A stretch of DNA of 64,000 bases from Thermoanaerobaculum sp. Lineage in GTDB: Bacteria > Acidobacteriota > Thermoanaerobaculia > Multivoradales > UBA5704. The notes under the pieces were generated by a model. It saw only the letters and a list, made by a program, of their open reading frames with translations, did no database searches and was not told the DNA's origin. Positions 6,354-15,961 of this stretch are shown in pieces. Each line of letters starts with the position of its first letter. Position 1 is the first letter of the stretch. The translations under genes were made by a program, and so were the position numbers. The DNA is taken from contig JAJKHS010000045.1 in the NCBI GenBank assembly GCA_021154885.1, positions 1 to 64,000 of the forward strand, written 5' to 3'.

Positions 6354-8753
6354 TTAGGGCAGGCGCAGGACGAGGATCGTCTGGTCGTCCTCGCGGGGAG
6401 CGTGGGCGGTGAAGCGCGTCACGTCGGCGAGGACGCCGTCGCGCGTCCCTTCGGGGCCGCGGCCGACGTGGCGGGAGAGGCTCGCCTCCAGGCGCTCGAA
6501 GCCGAACATCTCGTCGCTCCCCTCCCGCCGCGCTTCGACGACGCCGTCGCTGAAGAGGAACAGCGTGTCGCCCGGCGCGAGCCGGGCGGTCCGCGCCTCG
6601 ATCGGCAGCACTCCCCGCACGCCGAGCGGGTAGGCGATCGATTCCAGGGGATCGACCTGCCCGCTGGCGCTGATGCGATAGGGATGCAGATGGCCGGCAC
6701 TGGCGTAGACCATCTCCAGCCGCCGCGGATCGATCACGGCATAGCAGAGGGTGGTCAGCAGCCTTTTGCGGGCGGTCTGGTAGACGGTGCGGTTCAAGGT
6801 GTTGAAGACGGCGGCGACCTCGGGGTCGAAGGTCACCTGTACGGCGAGCGCCGACTTGGCCATCGACATGATGAGGCCGGAGGAGACGCCGTGGCCGGCG
6901 ACGTCCCCCACCGCCACGGCGAGACGGCCGTCCTCCAGCGCCAGCACGTCGTAGAAGTCCCCACCCACCTCGGAGGCGGGGAGGTAGGCGTGCGCGATGT
7001 CCACCCCCGCGAGCCGCGGCGGCAGATCGGGGAGGATCGAGCTCTGGATCCCCCGCGCCGTCTCCAGCTCCACCCGCTGGCGCTCGCGCTCGGCGATGCG
7101 CCGCACGTGCGGCGGCACGTCCTCGTAGCGGTATTCCAGCTCCTTGCCGCTGCCGAGGTGGCGCAGGCTGGCGAGGAGCGGCACGGCGAGCAGGCCGAGG
7201 GCGAGCCAGCCCTGGAATTGCAGGCTCCGGTTCCCGGCGGTCAGCAGGGGATAGGCGGAGAAGAGGATCTGGGCCACGAGGCCGGCCAGGAGCGTCGTCA
7301 GCAGATCGGTGGTCAGGAAGAGGAGCACGAGCACGGCGGCGGGGACGAGGGCAATCGCGAAGCTCCAGCCCAGCGGCACGGCCAGGGTCAGGGGAGGGAC
7401 GATGACGGCCGCCACCAGCACCGCGGCCAGGGAGCCCCCCCAGACCCCGAGGCGCCGGGCGGACACGGGCAGAATCCAGAGGACGATCGTGAGGAGGAAC
7501 GGGAAGACGATCGCGATCTCGTCCGTAACCAGCTCGACGCCCGGCCACCGGGAGTCGGCGCGCATCATCAGCGTCGAGGACGGCCATCCTCCCCCCGCCC
7601 GCAAAGCGAGCAGCAACGCCGCGGTACCTCCCGCGGTCGCGAGCCCCGCCATCCACCCCTGGAAGGCGGAGCGGGCGACCGTCCCGTTCGCCAGCTTCCC
7701 TTGGAACAGGGCATCGAAGGCCGCCAGCTTGTGCCCCCAGCGCTCGCGGCAGATCGATTCGCCCACCGACCAGGCGAAGAAGGCCAGCACGGCCGCCGGC
7801 AGGACCAGGAAGACCATCTCGAACAGGACGACGAGCCAGGTGTTCTGCTCGCGGGTGGCGGCGCCGGTGCCGCTGTCCTCGGAGTTCACCCGGCTGGAGA
7901 GCAGCATCAGCAGCAAGCCCAGGGCCACCACCACGAGGAAGATCTGGGCACCGCGGCGCACGCCGATCTCCCCTTCGTGATAGCGCTTCAGGAAGGGAAA
8001 TGCCAGCAGGCCGGCCAGCACGAAGAACCAGACGACCCGGATCAGGCCCAGGATGTTGAGACCCCGGAGCTCGCCCATGAGCGTCTTCTCCCGCGGATCG
8101 TCCAGCCAGTCGCCGAAGCCCGTGAGGCGGTCGCCGCCGAAGGAGACCCGGACGCCATGGGAGCTTCCCGCCGCCAGGGGGTTGCGCCGGTCGCGGTAGC
8201 GCAAGGTCAGATCGGTGCGGGCGGCGAGCTGTTGGCTGCGGACCTCCGGCGGGTCGTAGTGGGAGAGGTCCACCCCCTCCCGGGTCAGGAAGGCGTCGGC
8301 CCGCGCCCGCGCCTCCTGCGGCTGGATCGGCGCCCCCTTGGCCTCCGGTTCGAGACGGAGCTGGAGCCCGAGGACCTTGCCCGCCGGCGAGATCACGGCC
8401 TCGTAGGTCCAGTCGTACCGCTGCGCTCCGGGTGGGTAGACGTGGACCTCCCAGGGGACGAGGTGGCTGGGCAGCTCCGAGTCCCACACGCTCCGGGCGC
8501 GCCCATGGTCCAGAGCGAGCTGGAGCCGGCGTTCCAGCATCACGCCCTGCCTGAGCCGCGCCACCACGTAGGGATCTTTGACCGGCTCGCCCAGATCGCG
8601 GAGGCGCTCGAGGGCGATGCCCACCGCCTCGGAGCGCGAGACCGACCAGTCCCTGGGGAGGAAGGGGAACGCCCGCGGGTAGGCCCAGACCAGCAGGACC
8701 AGCCCGGCGACGCCGGCGAGCAGCCAGAGGGCGAGAGAGCGGGGGTTGCGCAT
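6354..8753 (-). CDS. Membrane-bound SpoIIE/PP2C-type serine phosphatase 1
   Basis: This is a 799-aa protein. It has one N-terminal TM helix (about residues 8-25), a periplasmic-type domain to about 230, then roughly nine TM helices to about 540, and a cytoplasmic SpoIIE (RsbU-like PP2C) phosphatase domain at about 560-799. Metal-binding Asp motifs are intact: EVGGDFYDV, VGDVAGHG, FSDGVVEA and EDDQT. Such enzymes dephosphorylate anti-anti-sigma factors or similar proteins in response to a membrane-sensed signal. No anti-sigma partner gene adjoins it. It is related to the tandem pair at 31888-36536 in domain order. It has its own promoter region, shared with repeat A1 upstream. Confidence 0.85.
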   Translation of the reverse strand: MRNPRSLALWLLAGVAGLVLLVWAYPRAFPFLPRDWSVSRSEAVGIALERLRDLGEPVKDPYVVARLRQGVMLERRLQLALDHGRARSVWDSELPSHLVPWEVHVYPPGAQRYDWTYEAVISPAGKVLGLQLRLEPEAKGAPIQPQEARARADAFLTREGVDLSHYDPPEVRSQQLAARTDLTLRYRDRRNPLAAGSSHGVRVSFGGDRLTGFGDWLDDPREKTLMGELRGLNILGLIRVVWFFVLAGLLAFPFLKRYHEGEIGVRRGAQIFLVVVALGLLLMLLSSRVNSEDSGTGAATREQNTWLVVLFEMVFLVLPAAVLAFFAWSVGESICRERWGHKLAAFDALFQGKLANGTVARSAFQGWMAGLATAGGTAALLLALRAGGGWPSSTLMMRADSRWPGVELVTDEIAIVFPFLLTIVLWILPVSARRLGVWGGSLAAVLVAAVIVPPLTLAVPLGWSFAIALVPAAVLVLLFLTTDLLTTLLAGLVAQILFSAYPLLTAGNRSLQFQGWLALGLLAVPLLASLRHLGSGKELEYRYEDVPPHVRRIAERERQRVELETARGIQSSILPDLPPRLAGVDIAHAYLPASEVGGDFYDVLALEDGRLAVAVGDVAGHGVSSGLIMSMAKSALAVQVTFDPEVAAVFNTLNRTVYQTARKRLLTTLCYAVIDPRRLEMVYASAGHLHPYRISASGQVDPLESIAYPLGVRGVLPIEARTARLAPGDTLFLFSDGVVEARREGSDEMFGFERLEASLSRHVGRGPEGTRDGVLADVTRFTAHAPREDDQTILVLRLP

Positions 8754-8791
8754 GAAGGAGGTACGAGGGCGGGGCGGTGGAGGTTGCTTCT

Positions 8792-8880
8792 CCCTGGGAC
8801 CGCCGGCGTCCCGCCGGCCTACTAACTCCGTTTTTGTAAAAGCAAAGTTAGTTGCCGGCGGGACGCCGGCGGTCCCAGGG
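8792..8880. repeat. REP-like hairpin A1 (27-bp perfect arms)
   Basis: The arm at 8792-8818 (CCCTGGGACCGCCGG...) is the perfect reverse complement of 8854-8880. The 35-nt loop contains a second inverted pair, ACTAACT and AGTTAGT, plus CAAAGTTAG, which is also the end of the element at 5314-5472. The same 27-bp arms recur without mismatch at 38597-38685. It lies between the SpoIIE phosphatase and mdh. Confidence 0.85.
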
Positions 8881-8913
8881 GGCCCGGGTCCTGGGGTCCC
8901 AGGGGTCCCGGGC

Positions 8914-9843
8914 TCACCCCTTCGGCAGCGCCTCGACCAGCGACTTCACGGCCGTTGCCGACTTGTCGAGCTGGGCCTTCTCCTCGACCGTCAGCTTGAG
9001 CTCGACGACGCTCTCCATGCCGCCGCGGCCGAGCTTGCAGGGCACGCCGATGAACAGGTCGCGGTAGCCGTACTCGCCCTGAAGATAAACGGCGCAGGGG
9101 AGGATCTTCTTCTTGTCGTGAAGGATGGCCGCCACCATCTCGTAGGAGGAGGCTCCCGGCGCGTAATAGGCGGAGCCCGTCTTGTAGTAGTTGACGATCT
9201 CGGCGCCGCCGTTGCGGGTGCGGTCGTTGATCTTCTCGATCGTCTCGGCGTCCAGGAGCTGCGGCAGGGGGACGCCGTTGACCGTGGCGTAGCGGGGCAG
9301 CGGCACCATGGTGTCGCCGTGACCGCCGAGCACGAAGGCGTCGACGTCCTCCACCGAGACGTTCAGCTTCTCGGCGATGAACCAGCGCATGCGGGCCGCG
9401 TCGAGGACGCCGGCCATGCCGAACACCCGCTCGCGGGGGAAGCCGGAGACGCGGCGGGCCACTTCGCACATGGCGTCGAGGGGATTGGTGACGATGATGA
9501 GGATGGTCTCGGGCGAGCGCGATACGAGCTGCCGCACCACTTCGGAGACGATCGCGGTGTTCTTGGCCAGCAGGTCGTCGCGGCTCATGCCCGGCTTGCG
9601 GGCCAGGCCGGCGGTGACCACGCAGACCTGCGAGCCGGCGGTGGGGTCGTAGTCGCCGCCGCCCGTGATGCGGGCGTTGAAGCCCAGCACCGGGGCCGAC
9701 TCCATCATGTCAAGCGCCTTGCCGGTGGCGAGCTCGGCGGCCACATCCACCATGACCACGTCGGCCAGGTCCGCCTGGGCGATCAGTTGGGCGCAGGTCG
9801 CGCCCACATTGCCGGCGCCCACCACGGTGACTTTGTATCGCAT
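8914..9843 (-). CDS. mdh: Malate dehydrogenase
   Basis: This 309-aa enzyme oxidises malate to oxaloacetate with NAD in the TCA cycle. The start ATG at 9841-9843 lies 8 nt after GGGAG; an in-frame ATG 21 nt upstream is less well placed. The N-terminal Rossmann motif is VVGAGNVGATCA. The LDH-like MDH signatures are all present: TAGLARKPGMSR with the substrate-binding Arg pair, VTNPLDAMCEV, GMAGVLDAARMRWFIAEKL, and the catalytic GGHGDTMVPLPR with His. The length and motifs fit the tetrameric bacterial type. It is 22 bp downstream of icd on the same strand, making an icd-mdh unit. Confidence 0.95.
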   Translation of the reverse strand: MRYKVTVVGAGNVGATCAQLIAQADLADVVMVDVAAELATGKALDMMESAPVLGFNARITGGGDYDPTAGSQVCVVTAGLARKPGMSRDDLLAKNTAIVSEVVRQLVSRSPETILIIVTNPLDAMCEVARRVSGFPRERVFGMAGVLDAARMRWFIAEKLNVSVEDVDAFVLGGHGDTMVPLPRYATVNGVPLPQLLDAETIEKINDRTRNGGAEIVNYYKTGSAYYAPGASSYEMVAAILHDKKKILPCAVYLQGEYGYRDLFIGVPCKLGRGGMESVVELKLTVEEKAQLDKSATAVKSLVEALPKG

Positions 9844-9865
9844 CGAAGAATCTCCCAAATCCAAA

Positions 9866-11116
<1,251 letters not shown>

Positions 11117-11240
11117 GGCCCGTGCTCCTCCTGAAGGGTGATGAGATAAGATGGTGCAACGCGCCGGCTGGAACGGGCGCGCGCGGTACGGTATCACACC
11201 CCTGGGAGCGCCCGGCGTGGCTGGTATAGACTCAGGAGCC

Positions 11241-11558
11241 ATGACCATCCAGGCCCCGAGCTCCCGCGTCCGTCTACCTTTCGACGCCCTGGATGCGTTC
11301 TGTCGCAAGTGGCAGGTCCGGGAGCTTGCCCTCTTCGGCTCGGTCCTGCGGGAAGACTTCTCGCCGGAAAGTGACGTGGACGTGCTGGTGACCTTCGATC
11401 GGGAGGCGCCGTGGAGTCTCTGGGACGTCATCGCCATGCGTGGGGAGTTGGAAGAGATGCTGGGGCGCAAGGTGGACCTCGTCGAGAAGGACGCCATCCG
11501 AAATCCCTTCCGGCGCCGCGAGATCCTCCGCACCCATCAGGTGGTCTATGCAGCCTGA
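11241..11558 (+). CDS. MNT-type nucleotidyltransferase (MntA-like antitoxin)
   Basis: This 105-aa protein is a minimal nucleotidyltransferase. The pol-beta motif [18 protein letters not shown] holds the G-S and D-x-D catalytic signature (residues about 32-50), and a further Asp appears in KVDLVEK. In MNT-HEPN modules this enzyme adds AMP to the HEPN toxin and silences it. Start ATG 11241 has AGGAG upstream and also a TATAGA -10 box at 11225-11230, only 10 nt before the ATG. The downstream gene overlaps by 11 nt and is a HEPN remnant (11548-11652), so this antitoxin appears to have lost its functional toxin. Confidence 0.85.
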   Translation: MTIQAPSSRVRLPFDALDAFCRKWQVRELALFGSVLREDFSPESDVDVLVTFDREAPWSLWDVIAMRGELEEMLGRKVDLVEKDAIRNPFRRREILRTHQVVYAA

Positions 11559-11652
11559 GGAGAGGGATGCGGCCTATCTCTGGGTTGTCGAGGAGGATCT
11601 GCCAGGGCTCGCCCAAGCTCTCGAAAAGTTGATCTCCTTGGAAACGGCTTGA
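11548..11652 (+). pseudogene. HEPN (HepT-like) toxin with internal deletion
   Basis: This 34-codon frame begins 11 nt inside the end of the MNT gene, the usual overlap for MNT-HEPN pairs. Its first residues ([12 protein letters not shown]) match the usual N-terminus of HepT/DUF86 proteins, while the rest (VVEEDLPGLAQALEKLI) matches their C-terminus. About 70-90 central residues, including the Arg-x4-6-His RNase motif, are absent. The two parts join at the sequence LW, which occurs near both family ends, so a short-homology deletion is plausible. It keeps the frame and may still be translated, but cannot be an active HEPN nuclease. Family comparison is from memory. Confidence 0.6.
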
Positions 11653-11667
11653 CGCGAGGACTGCCCC

Positions 11668-12552
11668 TTGCGTCTCCTTCTCCTCTTCCTCGTGCTCGCC
11701 GCCGTCGCCCTCGCCGGCACCCCCTCGGGCGACGTCCGCCAGGAGCTCCTGCGACTCGTCAATCAGGAGCGGCAGGCGGCTGGATCGCCTCCCTTGCGCC
11801 TCTCCCCCGCCCTCTCCCAGGTGGCGCAGTGGCACGCCGGGGAGATCGCCCATCGCATCGGCTCGCTGCGGCTGCCGGCCAACACCACCGACGCCCTCGA
11901 CGAGCGGATCAGGCGGGCGGGCTACGTCGCCCACCAGTGGACCGAGAGCCTCCAGGCCTCCAGCCAGGATGTCGCGACCGTGCTGCGCCACTGGCGGCAG
12001 CGCGATGCCGAAACCTTCCGCAAGCTCCTCGATCCCCAGGTGCGGGACCTCGGGCTCGGCGTCGACCGGCTCGACGGCATGCCCCTCTACGTCTTCCTCT
12101 ACGCCGTGCCCGAGGCCGAGCACTTCGCCCGCCAGACCCAGGGCCTGCGCGACCTCGGCCAGGTGCGGGCTGCCGTCCTGGCCGCCGTCAACGCCGAGCG
12201 CCAGCGGGCCGGCGTGCCTCCCCTCAGCGCCAACTCCAAGCTGGATCAGGCCGCCCAGCGCCACGCCGAGGACATGCTGGCCCGCCACTACTTCGCCCAC
12301 GAGAGCCCCGAGGGCCACACCATCCGCGAGCGCGCGAAAGACGCCGGCTACGACTGGCGGGCCATCGGCGAGAACATCGCGGAGGGTCAGACCTCGGTCG
12401 CCGAGGTGATGAGCACCTGGATGCACAGCCCCGGGCACCGCCGCAACATTCTCAGCCGCGACTTCAAGGAGCTGGGCACCGGCCTCGCCCTGGGCCCGAG
12501 CGGCGGCGGCTACCAGGTGGAGTGGGTGCAGGATTTCGGGACGCGGAAATAG
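11668..12552 (+). CDS. Secreted protein with two CAP/SCP domains
   Basis: This 294-aa protein starts with TTG (11668) behind GAGG; residues 1-16 form a signal peptide. Residues about 22-150 resemble a degenerate CAP domain (LLRLVNQERQAAGSPPLRLSP, VAQWHAGEIA), and residues 165-293 are a full one: VNAERQRAGVPPLS, HAEDMLARHYFAHESPEG, GENIAEG, MHSPGHRRNIL, YQVEWVQDFG. The conserved His and Glu of the CAP cavity are present in the second copy. CAP proteins in bacteria are extracellular and of varied, mostly unknown function. Duplication of the domain is the notable feature. It ends 7 bp before the stop of the convergent two-TM gene. Confidence 0.85.
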   Translation: MRLLLLFLVLAAVALAGTPSGDVRQELLRLVNQERQAAGSPPLRLSPALSQVAQWHAGEIAHRIGSLRLPANTTDALDERIRRAGYVAHQWTESLQASSQDVATVLRHWRQRDAETFRKLLDPQVRDLGLGVDRLDGMPLYVFLYAVPEAEHFARQTQGLRDLGQVRAAVLAAVNAERQRAGVPPLSANSKLDQAAQRHAEDMLARHYFAHESPEGHTIRERAKDAGYDWRAIGENIAEGQTSVAEVMSTWMHSPGHRRNILSRDFKELGTGLALGPSGGGYQVEWVQDFGTRK

Positions 12553-12559
12553 GGGCGGA

Positions 12560-12949
12560 TCAGCGCAGTTGCAGATAGGCCGCGACGGCGGCGAGGCCGA
12601 GCGGCAGGTGCAGCCCCCAGACCGCGGGTCTCCCGAGCGCCGCGATCCAGTCGCCCAGCGCCAGGGGTCCAGGGCTCATCACGAAGCTCGGGGCAGCCGC
12701 CTTGATGGCGTCCTCCCACAGCTTGCGGAACTTCCTTTCCAGCGCCAGGAAATAGCCGTCCAGCCCCCAGAGCGCCAGCACGGGCACCAGGGCCACCAGG
12801 GCCATCGCCGCCTTCGCGTCCCTGGCCGCGAGGCCCAGGATGGCCGAGGTCAGCGTCACACTCCACCCCTTAAGCAGGAACGAGTTGGTGGCCATCCGTG
12901 AGGTCGCCGCCTGGAGCAGGTCGAAGTACTTCAGCCGGTCGTCCGCCAT
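12560..12949 (-). CDS. Two-TM protein, SLATT-like candidate effector
   Basis: This 129-aa protein starts at ATG 12947-12949 behind AGGAGG. An N-terminal helix (KYFDLLQAATSRMATNSFLLKG) precedes two TM helices (about residues 28-45 and 47-65), and the second runs into a charged helix, LDGYFLALERKFRKLWED. This order of helix, 2TM and basic helix with an ER.FR motif is that of SLATT-type pore-forming effectors found next to nucleotide-sensing proteins. A third hydrophobic stretch at the C-terminus (VWGLHLPLGLAAVAAYL) may be another TM segment. It begins 24 bp after the SLOG gene in the same operon. The effector role is inference. Confidence 0.65.
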   Translation of the reverse strand: MADDRLKYFDLLQAATSRMATNSFLLKGWSVTLTSAILGLAARDAKAAMALVALVPVLALWGLDGYFLALERKFRKLWEDAIKAAAPSFVMSPGPLALGDWIAALGRPAVWGLHLPLGLAAVAAYLQLR

Positions 12950-12973
12950 CTCGTCCTCCTTTAGATAAATCAG

Positions 12974-13765
12974 CTAGATCAGCTCGTGAACGAGGACCTG
13001 CACGATGAGGGGATAGGGGATCACGGGCCGATCCCCCTCACGGGACCTCAGCTCCCCATGTTCCTTCAGAGGGTTCATGACCTCCGTGTCGATGGCCCGC
13101 ACGCCGGGCTCGCGGCGCTCGACCAGCCGGGCCGCAGCGCCGCCCGTCGTGGCCAGAGCATAGACCGGCGCGTCCTGCCGGAGCTCGCGGAAGATCCGGA
13201 GCTCGTCGAAGATTCCCTGCATGCCGCCGATGGCGACCATGGCGACGGGCTGCATCTCGCCGATCATCCGCCGGCGCATCTCCTCCATGCTCCCGGGGCA
13301 GGGGGGTTCGTCGCGAGGCGCCTCGGGGTCGAAGCGCTCGCCGTCGACCGCGTCGATCCAATGGAGGTTGGCATAGCCTAGGCGGAACATCATCAGCGTT
13401 TCGTCCGGCAGGAACCCCTCGAAGGCCCGGGACTGGTAGATCTCGATGGGGACGGCCGGCGGCCGTTCCCGCCGCCCGTCCGCCTCGGCCCCGAGGGGGG
13501 CAAGGTACTCGCCGGCCACCATGGCCACCAGGGGCGAGATGGCGGGATGGCCGCCGAAGACCAGGGTCCCGCCTTCCACGAAGACGGCCCGGGAGAGACT
13601 GATGACGGCGTCCTCGATCTGCCGGTGGGCGTCCGCGCCGCCGTAGAACTGCGGCCGCTCCCGGGTGGGAACGCTGGCGGAGAGGAACAGCCGCTGCCCA
13701 CGCAGCCGGCCGCCCTCCAGCCGCGCGTCTTTCCCCGTCATATCCCCCGTCATAGGCCCCGTCAC
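12974..13765 (-). CDS. SLOG-domain protein (candidate nucleotide sensor)
   Basis: This is a 263-aa protein from GTG 13763-13765, which overlaps the TIR stop as GTGA; in-frame ATGs at 13753 and 13741 are alternatives. The core is a Rossmann-like SLOG domain: RLFLSASVP at about 25-33, EGGTLVFGGHPAISPLVAMVA at 64-84, and GGMQGIFDELRIF at 180-192, the glycine loop plus acidic residue typical of SLOG/LOG nucleotide-binding sites. SLOG domains of Thoeris ThsA bind TIR-made cyclic ADP-ribose isomers. Here the domain stands alone, between a TIR gene upstream and a two-TM protein downstream, so it may relay a signal to the membrane effector. Sensor role is inferred from family and context. Confidence 0.75.
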   Translation of the reverse strand: MTGPMTGDMTGKDARLEGGRLRGQRLFLSASVPTRERPQFYGGADAHRQIEDAVISLSRAVFVEGGTLVFGGHPAISPLVAMVAGEYLAPLGAEADGRRERPPAVPIEIYQSRAFEGFLPDETLMMFRLGYANLHWIDAVDGERFDPEAPRDEPPCPGSMEEMRRRMIGEMQPVAMVAIGGMQGIFDELRIFRELRQDAPVYALATTGGAAARLVERREPGVRAIDTEVMNPLKEHGELRSREGDRPVIPYPLIVQVLVHELI

Positions 13766-15027
13766 AGCTCACCTCGCGCCATCCGCCCGGCGGCTTCCAT
13801 GAGGTGCCCCTCGTCGACCAGCGCGATCTGGCAGAGGCCGGCCAGCCAGCCCGTCCGCTGCATGCGCAGGGGCTCCATCAGACGGGAGAGGCCGATCACC
13901 ACCCCCCGCACCGGCGCCCGGGCGTATTGGGAGGTGGTCTGGAAGTCCGGCAGCTCGGGAGGGCGCGGCGTCAGCCAGACCCGGTACTCCAGGGACTTCT
14001 CCCGGATCGGTACGTGCAGGATGCCGTACTCGTCGAAGAAGTGGCCGTAGACCTTCTCGCGCCAGAGGGCGCCCTGGAGCGACAGCCGCAAGGCCTGCCG
14101 CCGCTGCACCAGCGCCCGGTCGTGCTCCCGCTTGACCCGCTCGACCACGTCCCTCAGGACCTCGGGCTCCAGCACCGCCGACGCCGAGAAGGAGCCGCCC
14201 GCGAAGTCGCCGGCCGAGAGGTGCCGGCGCACCGACTCGTCGATCCCGGGCGCCGGTCGGCCCCCCGGCGGCTGGAGGGCGAAGAGGCCCAGCCCACACG
14301 TCTTCGCCACGTTGATCTCGTACAGGGTCCACTCCGAGTCGAGGATACCCGCCGACTCCAGCAGCAGGACCATGGATTTGTCGCCCAGCTCCTGGGTGAG
14401 ACGGGTCTGGAAGTCGACGCCGGGAGCGATCCGGAAGTGGTCCAGGAAGACGTCGAAATTTTCGTGCGCCAGCGCGTCGAAGAGCTGGATGGCGAGGGCC
14501 GCGGACTCCTTCTGACGGTAGCTGATGAAGATCCGCGCGCTCTCGGAGGTCAGTCCAGCCAGGGCGAAGATGGCGGGCAGCGCCTCGGCGATGGAGCGCG
14601 ACCAGAACTCGACGTTGAAGCGGCGGAATCCCGGCGGCAGGAGCGTCGTCACTCCTTGCCGGGCGGCGAGGGGAAAGACCGGCAGGGTCAGGTGGAGGGG
14701 CTCCAGGGCGAGCCAGGGAGCGAACCAGGGCTTCTCCTCCAGGGCCGCCGTTTCGCTCCCCACCAGCAGCAGCACCTTGCGGCAGGAGGGCTCCAGACGG
14801 GCCAGGTCCTCACCAGGCCGGTCCTCCTTCTTCACCTCCGGCGCCAGGGCCTCGATCTCCCGGATCAGCTCCTCGCGCAGCGCCACGGCGTGGGTGATCG
14901 CGTCGGGCGAGCCGCCGTGCGCCAGGACGATCCGGATGGGATTGACGATCGGCAGGCCGGTGAAGCCGGCACACGCGAAGCCCCCGTCCTCCTCTTCCCA
15001 CTGCAGAATGACGGGAACGGGGCTCAT
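13762..15027 (-). CDS. TIR-domain protein (candidate NADase)
   Basis: This is a 421-aa protein starting at ATG 15025-15027. The N-terminal 160 residues are unassigned. A TIR domain occupies about 164-300: SARIFISYRQKESAALAIQLFDAL (box 1), FDVFLDHFRIAPGVDFQTRL, MVLLLESAGILDSEWTLYEI. The Glu at about 237 in EWTLYEI sits where the catalytic Glu of NAD-cleaving TIRs lies. The C-terminal 120 residues are another unassigned domain. Its stop overlaps the SLOG gene start, so the two are translationally coupled. TIR enzymes in defence cleave NAD or make a cyclic nucleotide signal. A SirB1-like gene ends 19 bp upstream on the same strand. No strong ribosome site is visible. Confidence 0.8.
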   Translation of the reverse strand: MSPVPVILQWEEEDGGFACAGFTGLPIVNPIRIVLAHGGSPDAITHAVALREELIREIEALAPEVKKEDRPGEDLARLEPSCRKVLLLVGSETAALEEKPWFAPWLALEPLHLTLPVFPLAARQGVTTLLPPGFRRFNVEFWSRSIAEALPAIFALAGLTSESARIFISYRQKESAALAIQLFDALAHENFDVFLDHFRIAPGVDFQTRLTQELGDKSMVLLLESAGILDSEWTLYEINVAKTCGLGLFALQPPGGRPAPGIDESVRRHLSAGDFAGGSFSASAVLEPEVLRDVVERVKREHDRALVQRRQALRLSLQGALWREKVYGHFFDEYGILHVPIREKSLEYRVWLTPRPPELPDFQTTSQYARAPVRGVVIGLSRLMEPLRMQRTGWLAGLCQIALVDEGHLMEAAGRMARGEL

Positions 15028-15046
15028 GGTGTTTGCTTTGAATGCC

Positions 15047-15880
15047 TCAATGCACCTGCGCCATCCGTCGCCGCGCCTCCACCAGCAGCTCCTCCACCGC
15101 TTCGGTGTCCGGGGCTTCGGGCTCCAGGGCGAGGTAGCGCTCGAGGTCCTCGATTCCCCGTTGCGGGTCGGCCCAGCGCAGGGAGAGGAGGCCGCGGTCG
15201 CGGCGGGCGCCGACATCGTCGGGATCGAGGAGCAGCACGCGATCCAGCACCCCGATCACCCGCAGGGGCTCGCTCTGATTGAGGTAGATCCCCCGCAGGT
15301 TGTTGAGCATGCGCACCAGAATCTGCCGCGGGCTCGACGGCCGCAGCAGGCGGGAGTCGAAGGGGAGCGAGCCGCCGCTCAGCTTCTCCAGCATCTGGCG
15401 GCAGTCCTCCTCGGTCAGCAGGCGGCCGTGGTCGAAAGGATCGAGGAGGAGCCGGGGCTGGGCCGAGTGCCGCAGCAGGAAGTGGCCGGGAAAGCCCACC
15501 CCCACCAGCGGCACGCCCGCCCGCCGGCCCACCTCCATGTAGACCAGTGCCAGGGTGATGGGGATGCCCAGCCCGCGGTCCAGCACCTCGTTGAGGAAGC
15601 TGTTGCGGGGGTCGTAGTAGTCCTCGGCGTTGCCCCGCAGGCCGACCTCGCCGGAGAGGAAATCGGCCAGGCGCTCCACCCGGCCGAGCTCGTCCTCCAC
15701 CCCCTGGAGGCGGGGGCGCAGGCGCTCCCCCATCTCGTCCAGGCGGGCCAGCCAGGCGGACGGGTCGAGACCCGGCTGCTCCTCGGCGGCGATCCACAGC
15801 GCCGCCTCCGCCAGGTCGATGCGCTCGTCCGGGAGAACGGCGATGGCCGCGAAGCGGTCGCGAGGGGATTCCATATCCAT
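15047..15880 (-). CDS. SirB1-family transglutaminase-like/TPR protein
   Basis: This 277-aa cytoplasmic protein has the SirB1 layout: a transglutaminase-like domain (NSFLNEVLDRGLGIPITLALVYMEVGRRAG and VGFPGHFLLRH) followed by a short TPR-like tail (GVLDRVLLLDPDDVGARRDRGLL, DLERYLALEP). The usual Cys of active transglutaminases is not obvious, as in other SirB1 proteins, whose molecular role is poorly known. Start ATG 15878-15880 is chosen; a second ATG lies six bases downstream. It is upstream of the TIR gene by 19 bp and may be co-transcribed with the defence-like operon, but SirB1 genes are common housekeeping neighbours elsewhere. Confidence 0.85.
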   Translation of the reverse strand: MDMESPRDRFAAIAVLPDERIDLAEAALWIAAEEQPGLDPSAWLARLDEMGERLRPRLQGVEDELGRVERLADFLSGEVGLRGNAEDYYDPRNSFLNEVLDRGLGIPITLALVYMEVGRRAGVPLVGVGFPGHFLLRHSAQPRLLLDPFDHGRLLTEEDCRQMLEKLSGGSLPFDSRLLRPSSPRQILVRMLNNLRGIYLNQSEPLRVIGVLDRVLLLDPDDVGARRDRGLLSLRWADPQRGIEDLERYLALEPEAPDTEAVEELLVEARRRMAQVH

Positions 15881-15961
15881 ATGGACAAGGATAACCGGAA
15901 CGCCTCGCCGGGCGCTGGTATATCGTAAATCCCCCGGGAACCGGGTCCCAGAGGAGAGCCC

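Noticed and set aside
6402-8825. Plus-strand 807-codon frame opposite the SpoIIE phosphatase
   Set aside because: The minus frame has TM helices and all SpoIIE motifs; the plus frame is a Gln/Glu/His-rich shadow.
13804-15282. Plus-strand 492-codon frame opposite the TIR gene
   Set aside because: The TIR protein on the minus strand has clear domain motifs and coupled neighbours; the opposite frame is shadow.
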